From Neurospora tetraspora (Eukaryota > Ascomycota > Sordariomycetes > Sordariales > Sordariaceae), in assembly GCF_033439725.1 (NCBI RefSeq), contig NW_026944383.1:7440001-7504000 (forward strand): a DNA stretch of 64,000 nt, in the 5' to 3' direction. Of this stretch, positions 45,052-55,624 are shown piece after piece. Below the pieces are notes generated by a model. That model was not told the DNA's origin, ran no database searches, and saw nothing but the letters and a program-made list of their open reading frames with translations. A program made the translations under genes and the position numbers. Numbering within the stretch: the first letter of the stretch is position 1; every line of letters starts with the position of its first letter.

Positions 45052-47435
45052 TCACACTCCTTCCCTCTCCTTCCCCCTGCCGGCCCCCGAAACCCACGCC
45101 CTATCCCTATACCGATCTCTCATCCTGTCCATGTCCTCCGTTGTCACTTTCAGATTTTTCGAATGACGCTTCAACGCGCCTCTGGCTTCTTCGGCACTCA
45201 TCACCTCCAATATCTGCCAAATGTCTTCGTGTCGTACGTCACCCCTAGTGGACAACGCCCATGCGGATCTCTCATCGTAATGATCGATTCGGGCGTCCAA
45301 CTTTGTGATATCTACTCCGGGGCCCATAGTGTTCAAGAGGAAGCCCTCCATGTCCGTAGCCTCAAGGTTTAGCCAGCTTAACGGGCATTCACCGATCCAC
45401 CTCGTGCTTCCTCGAACATAGTCTGACGGGTGACAGCGTTTGGCGGTAAGTGAGAATCTGGATTCGGGGTTGGACGATCGGACAAAGCAGTAGCTCAACT
45501 GGAGTCTCATCGACGGAATCATTTCGCTCGACCCGTTTGGCTGGAGTCTCTCTTCGACCGCATTGTGTCTCTCCTGTACAAGAAGCAGGGTCCAATTGTC
45601 GTGGTCTATATCGCGGAGCTTAGAATAGTAACGCGGATGTGGCTCACTCTCGCTTTGACAGTATCTCTCGGGGTGGACTCGGAAGGCGGAAGTTGTGCGG
45701 GCGATGGAGTAGGCCTCTGCGGGGAGAGGGCTAATTTGAACTTGAGGGCGTTCATGGTCTTGGTCAAAGGTTGAGGAGGCTCGAGACAGACATATGCAAA
45801 GTCGGAGACCGTCTCCCCATGGTGGCCCGAGCTTGTCGTCGTCGGGGGTCCAATGGGTTTGGTAGATGAAATCAAGTAGGCCGTTGACAACCTTGACGGG
45901 AGTCAGAAAAGCATCTCCGAGATAGTAGGACTGGAAGGTATTCGAGCTAATGCCAGTGATACCCTCAGGAGAGTATTCCCAGTTGTGGAGAATAAACTGT
46001 AACACGGGGGACCGTCGAGCTACTGAGAGACTGCTGGGTTGGGGAAGCCAGAATCTCTCGTGCAGACTCGAGCTATACGCCCCGGTGAGCAACATCTTCC
46101 CTGTTGGACGGCGTTCGTTTTCCGCCAGGTACTCAAAGAGCTGACCGGTTTTTCGACAGATCTCTACTGACGCAGCTTGCTCGGGTAGTGTCATGATGTA
46201 AACATCACAAAAACGAACGACCTTGGGGGAGCATATAGCTTCCGCAAGTGCCTTGGGCTCCTCCTTCTCCCAGTCAGGACAAAGAGTCAGGACCCGATCA
46301 CTTGCAAGTGGGATACCGCCGGCTCGGGGGTCATATTCGAGCACCAGCTGCACAACACGTGCTGTAAGACCAGCGAAGCAGGCCCAGTCCAGAAAGATTT
46401 CGTCACGGTATGCCCATCTCAGAAGCTGAACGGCGTCGTTCCATGCCACCACTTTACCCTTTTGCTTCTTCATTTCAAGTCTGATATGCAAACGAGTTGC
46501 TGCACGTTGGCCCATAGGTTGAGGTGCTTCGTACCTTACCAGTTCCCCCCAAGTCACCTGGGCCATGGTTACTACCATAGGATCCATCGCCCACTCTTCA
46601 CGTCGTCGGGCATAAGTGAGCCTGTCCGGGGGCAGGGTGACCGGTCGTTGCGAGGGATCAGGATTCCAAATTACCCCTGGCCAAGTCTCTGTACACAAAT
46701 GTGAGCACGGTGATGGTCAGAAGCGTTTCATTATATGGTGACTGATAGTGTAATAGGGTTCTACTTACCTTTTAATGCCCCAAGCTCTATCCTCGAAGCA
46801 GATGCCACTTCGCGCTTTTCCTGTTCAGTGAAGAGCCCCGTATTCATCTCGACAACAGACCATAGAGGCAACGACCACCCGGTCACCAGATGCTCAAGCT
46901 TTGTTGATCGTAATGATGGATCCAGGTCAGGTTCCCAGGTCGCAAAGCGATGTCTGATGTCGCTTGGATCAGTGACATCGATAAAAATAACCGACATGCC
47001 CACTTCCTTGGGCACTAGTGACTCTGAGCAACCCACGGGACAATTGCCCAGGATCTCGTCCGCAGACAACGGAAAAACACTCTCTCCAAAATGCGCGTCC
47101 TCCATGAGCGATGCCGAGCCAACGCACAAGCATGTGTGTATAAAAGGGAAGCACGGCTCTTCTGACGGCGGCGGGCTGTGCGGAGGACCACGGCGGGCAT
47201 AGATGTCTGAACCAAGCTCTAATTCAAGAACCAGGGGGATACGGTTCGACGCGTCCGAGAAAATTCTTCGCAGAAGCAAGACAACGGACTCTTTCGTCGT
47301 GTTCTCGTATGGGCTTGGGCAACAGACACCTCCCAGACATCGGTAGTGGCCAGCAAGGCGGGCAATAGCGTAGACATGGTAGGGAGGCAGAGGAGGATCC
47401 TTGAGATGGACTTGAGGCACGGGAGGATCGGCCAT
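45052..47435 (-). CDS. Orphan protein, about 767 residues
   Basis: Two exons (47435-46769, 46688-45052; 80-nt GT-AG intron) join in phase to exactly 768 codons. It starts MADPPVPQVHLKDPPLPPYH. The composition is that of a soluble globular protein, rich in Trp, Arg and Leu, with no signal peptide, membrane segment or low-complexity region, and a basic Arg-rich C-terminus (RMRDRYRDRAW). No domain could be recognised. The long open exon, clean intron and normal codon use make it a convincing gene. It may belong to a fungal-only family; intracellular localisation is inferred. It is followed by another minus-strand gene upstream (47843-48642). Confidence 0.7.
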
Positions 47436-47842
47436 AGTTTATGTTAGCTGAGATTCAAAGGCGGGGGAACTGTTAGAACACTACTGAGTTGGTTAGTAGA
47501 CTGGAGTAAGGGATCTGGGTGAACAGATTCGGAAATCAAGATGGTTCCTACCTACCTGCCTCATTTGCTCCTAGATCGAATGCTGTCGTAGCTATATAAT
47601 GCTATCAATACATAGTGACCGTTTCCTCTCATGTGATTGCTTCCGTTTACTGCTTATACTTCACACAAGCATGACAACCCAGATTGCCCCCCTCACGTAT
47701 TCGATTCCAAAACCAACGCATTCGACCATCTCAGTGATGTACTTCCTGAAAGTCGTTTCCAATTCGATAAGATCCCAAACCCCCTCTGACGGCTCACACC
47801 GCCGCACATCTCCCCAAGAGAGCCCAAGGCAAAGTTAGGCAA
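47436..47842. promoter_or_regulatory. Promoter of the 767-residue orphan / 3' side of next gene
   Basis: 407 bp between two minus-strand genes. No TATA box or other site could be named with confidence. Confidence 0.35.
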
Positions 47843-48642
47843 CTATTGCAGCTCCTTGAGGATGCTCTTCCCAAGCAGCACCTTCTGCGCCGACTCTTCC
47901 GCCTTGTTGATAATCTTATCAACATCATTCTTAGCCATCCACTCCGCTTGCTCCTTCTCGTCCAAGCTGTTTGTTTGTTTGCCCACTGTTAGCTAGCAGT
48001 CCGTCACCACGAACAAAGTTAGTTGCTCAACAGTCAACACAGAGCTGAAACTTACATAACAATCTGCGACCCAAAGATAAACAACCTTGAGTACGCAATC
48101 AACAACGCCTCATACTCCTCAACCGCCTGCCTATCAACCTCCTCCTTCTTTCCCTTCTGCTCCTTCCCCTGCCCCTGCCCCTTCTCCTGCCAATTCGTCT
48201 CCCCATTCTCCCAATTTTGTTGCCCCGGCTGCAACTGAAGCACACCAGCAGCCAAACCCCCCTCCTCCTTCTCCCTCCCTAGCCACTCCACCTGCCCCCT
48301 GACCACCTCCACGCCCTGGTCACACCTCGTCAGCGCCTTATCCAGCGTCCTGGCGAGCACGTCGGCCACGCCTGAAGCGGAAGCGCTGGTCAGACAGTCG
48401 CCCAGTGTGTTGGCGTGCTGGTTGAACTGGAGGAGCTTGGCCGAGAGGTTGGTGAGCTTGGTTAGGGAGGGGTTGGAGGGGTAGGGGTTCGAGGGGTCGG
48501 GTTTGGGGTCCGTGTTTGTTGGGGGAAGGAGGGTTTTCTCGATTAGTTGGGAGGTGGAACGGGCTTTTTCGGCGAGGGAGGAGGCGGCGGCTGCTAGGGC
48601 GAGAGGCTGCGATGTTGATGGTGGTGGTGGTGGTGATGACAT
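47843..48642 (-). CDS. Orphan helical protein, about 236 residues
   Basis: Two exons (48642-48056, 47966-47843; 89-nt GT-AG intron) give exactly 237 codons. It starts MSSPPPPPSTS. A Ser/Ala/Pro-rich head is followed by predicted helical, Leu/Ala-rich segments (LTNLSAKLLQFNQHANTL, DVLARTLDKALTRCDQG), a Gln/Gly/Lys-rich linker and a final helical part (EYEALLIAYSRLF, then DKIINKAEESAQKVLLG). No signal peptide or membrane segment is seen. No family was recognised; coiled-coil or complex-subunit roles are possible. The two-exon structure with a good donor, an acceptor and continuous frame supports a real gene. Confidence 0.65.
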
Positions 48643-50178
48643 TTTGTTTGGTGGCGGGTGGTTTGTGGCCTGTAGGAGGGTGCTGGGTGGGGTAGTCTAG
48701 ATGTTCTGCTGGAACTAGGCGTGTTGGAGGTTGTCCTGTGTAGGCGGTTAAGATAAGTGGTGGCGTTGAAAGTTAAGTAGATATGTAGGTAAACCGGGAT
48801 AAAATGATGGTTCAGGTATTTCGTTGTGGTTGAAGTTAAGGTAAAGTTGTCCGGACCCGAGGCGCTGGATAAAGATGATGAGTGGATGTCCAAGGGAAAT
48901 GCAGTGGTGAGTGGAAAAACGGGCTGCAATGGAACCTTTCACAAGCCTTTTGTCAGCCCACGCGCCTTACGTGCAGCGTGGGGCACAAGCGCTGAGAAAG
49001 TGCGGGGTTCCCTGTTAACGCCGGCAGTCACCGACGGACCGTGGGGGTTGGGTGGGTTCGGGTTCGGGGGTGACGAATTGCGCTGTGATGGAATGGTAGT
49101 TTTGGTGCATCCCGGATCTTAAGAGTGAGAAGGTGAGAGGCAGAAGATATCGTAATCAAGAGGCCTTAACAAGACGGGGGTCGTGTGGGAAGAAAGTGTT
49201 TTGTTTCTTTTGTCGACAAATTCGTTGTGCGAAGAGGACATGTGTGTCATGCTAAAACAGACCGTAAACCCTAACCCTCTTTTGCGGCACCTCATGTGAG
49301 CTGGGCTCGCTAGGGCATCCTGGCCGACTCCAAGAAATTGATTTGGGGGCATGCGCAACTGCGTTACGAAGTCACAAATTTTGGAGGCCCCAAATCAGGA
49401 AATGCATTGACTGGATGAACACCTGTCTTGTGGAAAGATGCAGTTGCACCCATCTGCATTCGAATTTGGAACCTTGATTCCTCAACTTTTTACGGATTCC
49501 AATTTTGTTGTTGCCCGCCAATGCTCCCAACAGAATTCGGTTCCTTTCATGGTGTAAAATTGCAGGTGTAAGTGAATAAGTCTTGGCATGTTTTGATACA
49601 AAATCTGGCCCCCTGAATGGTGAATTCTGCACCGTTGGGACACTGAGGACACTCTTCGATATTTCACCACACAAATCACATGCAAGTATAAAGAAGGCAG
49701 TTCTGAAATTTCAAAAGCTTTTCAAATCAAGAATCGTGCAAAGAATATGTGCAAGACTTGTGCAACACACAAACAATCGGTCAACGGGAGACGGCCCGTC
49801 AGGCCATGTGGCTGCTGACGTTATGTTGGAGGTTTGTTCCTTCCTTTCCTGTCATGATATTCTGATGTTGCACACACTGCAGAATTCTGAAATTTTCCTT
49901 TTTCGTGGGGGTCATTAACTACAGTCAAGGAAAGAGCGAACTTGGAGTTTGCGCGCAGCGAATCGTGGGACTTCAATTTCTTTCTACCGACTACCGAGAG
50001 TTGTGTAGTAAGGAATGAACAGCTAGCCAAGCTGGTAAAACACGAATCATCAGATTAAACCCATTCTTCAAAACCATATTCTCCCCCTCCCGTGTGAGCG
50101 TCACACTCTTAACTCCCGAAGCAGGTCTCTTGTCGTGACCGTTTCATCATACCAGGATGAACACCCAGCTGCAACTGC
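48643..50178. other. Intergenic: orphan promoter to small secreted protein 3' side
   Basis: About 1.5 kb of normal composition with no convincing gene. A short telomere-like AAACCCTAACCCTC lies at 49265-49278; at under two units it is probably chance. Open frames around 49482-49918 on both strands have no recognisable product. Confidence 0.4.
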
Positions 50179-50573
50179 TTAGTAGCAGACGGTAGCAGGG
50201 ATGCCAACGCCAAAGTTGTTGCACCGGTTGCACTGCTGAACGAAGCGCCAGACGTAGCCGGTGGGGTCGGTCTCGTAGATAGCGTTGAAGATCTGACCCT
50301 CGGTGGTTCCCGGAGGAGAGATGGCGAGAAGGTGCTCCTTGTCAGAGCCTGACGATATGACATGTTTTTTTTAGCAAAATTTCAGTCAAGATGTGGTATG
50401 ATTTTAGACTGATAAGGCTTACACTTCAGGTCGTTGATGATACGCCAGCCGCACAGCTGGACGCTGGCGGGGCAGGCAACCTGGCGGGTCTCGACGGTAG
50501 CCTCGGTAGGAGCACCCTGAGCGGCGGCGGCGAGGGCCGCGATGGCGACAACGATGGTGTTGAGGGCGAACAT
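50179..50573 (-). CDS. Small secreted six-cysteine protein (effector-like)
   Basis: Two exons (50573-50423, 50348-50179; 74-nt GT-AG intron) give exactly 107 codons, 106 residues. The ATG at 50573 starts a clear signal peptide (MFALNTIVVAIAALAAAAQG). A short propeptide-like stretch ends in ETR, then the mature part carries six cysteines (C34, C41, C51, C90, C93, C105) spaced as ACPASVQLC, LKC, QQCNRC and TVCY, compatible with three disulfides. It has conserved-looking aromatic segments (CGWRIIND, GYVWRFVQ). Small size, secretion and even cysteine number are typical of fungal effectors and antimicrobial proteins. No family was recognised and function is inference. A TATA box about 125 bp upstream and a C/T-rich leader suggest an expressed gene. 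Confidence 0.8.
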
Positions 50574-50694
50574 TTTGGATGATGGTTTTAGAAAAGTGTA
50601 AGGTGAAGTGTGTGGGTTGTTGACTTGAATGTGCTTGTGAAGTGTGTGATGATGAGAGGAAAGATTGTCCAGAGTCGACGACAGTTCCTCGGTC

Positions 50695-50700
50695 TTTATA
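50695..50700 (-). promoter_or_regulatory. TATA box of the small secreted protein gene
   Basis: TATAAA on the minus strand, about 122-127 bp upstream of the ATG at 50573. The position and perfect consensus support a core promoter. Confidence 0.5.
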
Positions 50701-52896
50701 GACTTTGGACATCCAGCAATCTTGAAGTTCATGGCTGTCGCTTTGCGCAGTTGAGCGCTTGTTGATACCGAATCTGTCCATATCATGATTCTCATCAAGT
50801 TGGCAAAGCCACATACATCACACCGCCGTGATGTTGTTAAGGATATCGACCAACGAACCAACAAGTTCAGGGTGAGCAGCCGACTCCTGTGCCTCCGAGC
50901 ATCTCTAAAATTTATCACCAGAATCACTCTCACCGGCTTTCAATGTTTCCACATTGGGGCAAATAAGCTGACGCACACAGCCAAGTATCATGATGAGAGA
51001 CATTATCGCGCATGTGTTGATGTTCGTCTTCTTGAAGTTCTCGTGGTCTCAGGTAGGCTCTCAGCGGCGGTGAGCCAGCACCTCTGCGGAAACTTGGTGG
51101 GCGAATTTCGCCCGAGTTACTCTCAAACATGCTTTTCTATCACTCCTCTTCCTCAAAAATTTCCCCTGCCACTGCGTCCTTCCACAAGCCCAAAGTTCTC
51201 TTCTTTGAGTCTCATATGCGCTAGGTTCCGTTTGCAGGAGATCTCTCCCCCTTCCCCAGAGACCAGAAAGCTTAACTTCCTTAACTCTTAGACGTGTTTC
51301 CAGTTCGTTTCACTTGCCTGGCCTTATCACCCGGCCATGGCAGAACCAAACTTCTTCGACTCTTGGTCCTTGGACCGCAGAGATTTCCGAGGCCTTGGCT
51401 CAGCCCTGTTCAAAATTGCCTCCCTGAGCTTGCCACCTGCAGTACCGTAAATTGCTTGACCGAGTATGTAATATCTTGCTCCGCTTTCCTGGCTAGTGAC
51501 CCATAGTTGGAAGTTTATTGGAAGCTTTCGGTTCCAGGTGTCTGGAACACCGGCTGTGACCTTGCGGCCCGGTAGTTGACCAGTCGGTTTTGGTCATCGT
51601 TGACTTGGACCTACCTGGTCTAGGCAACTGGAATGCGAGGGGACATCCAACTTCGGTAGGGTTGGGCTGAGCTGCGAGCCTCAATACCTCAAGTGGGGGT
51701 TCATGTTGATGTCACATAGCAGAATGTCAGAAAGTGTTACTGGTAGTTCATGTTGGTCATATGGAGAGAAGAACCCTACATGTCTCTACATAGCTGAAGG
51801 TACCTAGAGATGTAAACCATGATTCGCCGCTGTCGGTGTCATTACCGAAGGAGAAGATTGGAGTTGAGGTCGTTCGTTCGGGTACTGTTCCAGAATCCAG
51901 TCAGCTTACCACCCATGCTTCCCGCACATCTACATGCCAAGTCCCCAAAGAAGCATTTATGCCGAATTTCTCTCCCCGAGTAGGCCATGACTGCAGTGCC
52001 CAGAGGTTACCATCACCACAAGCAACAAAACCCAACCGTTGACATACATCGAAGGGCGTGGGGTGCTGATACTGTCACGCATTCCATAACCAAACTGGAG
52101 GCGTATTTACTCTTGCTTGTCACTGTGATGAGAGCTCCTTCCAGCCACTAACCAAGCCAACGCCAACATGTACCGGCAAAGCACAAAGTTTGGTTCGGTG
52201 TAATGTACTAACTTGGATTCAATGTGACGAAGTCGTCGCTGAGGACTTGACCGAGAACGACCACGTTACACCAGTTCCCAATAGCCAACAGAACCTGTCT
52301 CACTCTCGCCTGTCTCCCTGTCAAACCGACAGCGCCGCTCCTCGTGGCTCATTGCGCCGCAGCGTCGCATGGTGAACCAAGTTACCGGTGTCCGCTGTTG
52401 GTCAGGGTCATTGGGGCGAAGAATGATCTGTGGGGGTTATATGTAAGCTCTGTATAAATCAGATTGTGTAAGTGATGTTACACCTCGATTCTTGCATGCA
52501 TGAAATTCGTCCTCATAGGGAAGGAAGTTTGAGATGGAGTTGAGGTTGATTTACAGGATGAGATGTAAATTACCGTATTGGGAATCCACGCGGCAGATGA
52601 AGTTTGAAAGATTAAAGCCCAGATTGTTCTTAACTAAAAACCGAAGCGTCCGTTACACCCCAAACACTGCGGCTCCTCTTGGAGAGAAACGCCCTTCTAT
52701 TCTATATTTCTTGCGCACGTCTTTGTCGGTGTTAACAGTTTGACAAACCTCCAGGGGCAGCCTGTTGCCCTCAGCACGTTCGGCGGTGAAAATTACAAAC
52801 TCGGGCCACGGACCAACGGTTGACACAACTCCACAGTTGCGGCTCGCCCGGGGCTTCTGTAAGTGGAACTGACGCATGCCAAGACTTGGGGGTTCC
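50701..52896. other. Gene-poor stretch at the right edge of the island
   Basis: About 2.2 kb of normal composition up to the LTR end at 52897. The longest open frame (50785-51291, +) lacks domain, signal or composition support and is not called. No repeat was recognised. It separates the last gene from the Copia fossil. Confidence 0.4.
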
Positions 52897-55624
52897 TGTC
52901 AGAGGCCAGGGGATCCACTGGCTGTGCACGTGCCTAGTTGGGCTGGGATATGCGGGATTTATTACAGATACCAGAGCTTCAAGTCTGCAAAGCCAGTCTT
53001 ATATACATACATACAATTAAACCACATTAAACCTATATCGATTATTACTAATAATATTATAATTAAGAGTCTTATTAATTCGACTGTTAAAGTTATCGCT
53101 AGTAACGATAACTGATTAAACGATTATTAATAATATTTACGATTAAAATTAATAATGTTACTTTAACGGCCTTAAGGATTAGCCGGCCTAGGAAGATGCC
53201 TTTATTTTTATAGCCTAAGACTTAGGTCTCTGGAAGTATATCGATTTAAATAACTACGTTCCTTGGCTAACCGAACTAGTAAAACCCAATATTACCAATT
53301 ATTAAGGGGAGGTTCCTACTAGAGAAATTAAGGAAGTTAAAAAGGATAAGGAGCTTATCCTATTTATTGCCGCTAAATTTTATAGTTTCTATTATAAGTA
53401 CGACTACTATAATTATATAATTAAGAAGTCGGATTAGTATATAGAGGTTAAGACCTTTTTTAATTTAAGTATTAAAAAGATTATATTAAGTTGTTAAATA
53501 TTTGAAACCGTTGGAAATAATTACCGGCAGATTAATTTTATTAAATGTATTAGTCTATATAAATAGTATACTAATTTTAGTAAATTTACCGCTTTTAATA
53601 ATTATAACGTAAAAGAATTCGCCCGGGCTAAATTTATTAATATTTTTAAGCCCCTTAATAGAGTTAATTATAATTAGTATAATTAGATTTTTTATTAGGA
53701 GGTGGCTATAGCCCTTTATATTATTAAAGGAATTATTAGAATAAATAAATTAAATTTATAGTTCTTAAAATTCTATATAGTTATAAGGTCGAATCCTTAT
53801 ACCGTTTAGGTAGATAATTATTAATTTTAATATAATAAAGAGATTGAGAGAAATTTTAATTTTAAAATTTCTTTCTATATTATAGTTAAAGACTTTCGTA
53901 AAATAGTAATAGCGAATATTATTTAGGGAAAGGGTCGCGCCCTTTTATTTAAGGGTATTATATTTGTAATTACGTTAGGTGGTAAACTTATTAGAAAGGA
54001 CGCCCTTAGCGATAAATAAAGTTTTAGCCCGGAAGTAAAGGAATAGGAAGAGGTTATAGGTAAGAATAGTAAATTTAGGAAAAATATTAATAAGAGTAGA
54101 AATACCTCCTCTTTATCCTTATTAACGAATGAACGATTGCATTAATCCCTATATAAACTTCATAAATAGCCGGGTTATAATTTAGATAAATATTACTACG
54201 CTAAATTATAGTTGGCTTATAAAGGTTAAATTGAAAGTTTAATTATTAAAAAGCGCGCGTACGCCAATTTAAAAAAAAGATAAAATATTTAAAGAGGCCG
54301 TTAATTATTTGCGAATGCAATAGAATAATGAAGATTAAGATAATTAATTTTATAGTCGCTACGTAGGTAAGAGTAGTTTTTTAATACCTATAGCGAAATA
54401 TAATATTTTATATTTATTAAAAGATTCTATAACCTTCGATTTAAGTACGATAACATATATTTTCAATAAAGTTAATTATTTTAAAGACTTTACTCCTTTA
54501 AATATTAGTAAATATATATAGGCGGAAAATAAGCGGATTCCTATAGAGGGGTATAATATTATTATAATTATAGTTTAAAATGACGACGGAAATAGAGAAA
54601 TCTAATTCACTAACGTCGCTCTAATACCGGGTATAATTTATAATTTCGTTTCCTTAAAATAATTTGAAGACGAATAAATCTATTGGGATTATAAGAATAA
54701 TTGCTTATATTCCTACTTTACGGATTCCTTTATTTATTATATCCTTTCTAAATATAAATAATTTATTTTAGGGTATATTCCTTTATAGAATAGTATTAAC
54801 GAATTCTCTTTTATTATATAACATATAAATTATATTAAGCAGAAGCTTTAAGAGGGTAAGCCCCTTCGCTAGTATTTTCGATTTAATTACCCAAGACCCA
54901 AGATTTTAATTACATTAACGGAATAAGTATATAGCGTACGATTTAAAGAATTGGATATAATATACTACGAATTATATATTAAAGCTAAATTAAAACGTTA
55001 AATACGTAGAGAAGTTTGTAATTACTTAGAGGGCCCTAAATTATAATTAGCCGTCGATTTTTCTTTATAAGGAAATAAAGGTAGGGGGTTAGAAATATTT
55101 AAATTTAATAGTAGTTATAGATTGGTAGATTAAATTCGTTTAAGTATATTATTTAGGTAATAGAAAAGCCGAATTTATTATTGCGTATTTCGAATCCCTT
55201 TATATAAGGCTATAAATTTAAGATTAAATTCTACTTCGGGTAGTCGAATATAATAATAAAATAATTAGTAATAAGAAAACTATTACCTAATTTGCCGTTA
55301 AAGGAATTAATGTCGAGCCCTTAGCGCTTTATATATAAGTTTAAAACGGCGGCGTAGAACGCTCAAGGGGTGTAATTAAGACTAAGAGTACGGTAATACA
55401 ATTAGGTGTAAATTTTCCTTACGAATTGTAGATAGAAATTATTAGAGTAGTTATATATTTATATAATTTGACCTTTAAGGCAGAATATTATTAGAAATTT
55501 CCCTAAGATTAATTCGAAACGTATTACCAATTTAGAAATGATATTATTCTTCTATTAGACCCCTCCCCTATTATTATATATTTTAAAATATATAGTTGTA
55601 AAACCTTTATTTTTATAATAGAAA
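52897..55624 (+). mobile_element. RIP-degraded Ty1/Copia-like element, right copy (truncated)
   Basis: This begins at an LTR end TGTCAGAGG at 52897, where about 110 bp keep normal composition, and then turns abruptly AT-rich. It matches 8371-5715 read on the minus strand nearly base for base in order, including gag-like, zinc-knuckle, protease-like and integrase-like parts. The clear match ends near 55560. No 3' LTR was found before another LTR-like start at 55625. It is a fossil with very many breaks and heavily RIPed, so it was inactivated at a time when at least two copies existed in the genome. The orientation is opposite to the left copy. Confidence 0.7.

Noticed and set aside
49265-49278. 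Telomere-like AAACCCTAACCCTC
   Set aside because: At fewer than two repeat units it is easily due to chance, and there is no subtelomeric context.
50785-51291. 168-codon plus-strand open frame in the gene-poor right edge
   Set aside because: It has no recognisable motif, signal peptide or credible splice partners, and its composition resembles intergenic DNA.
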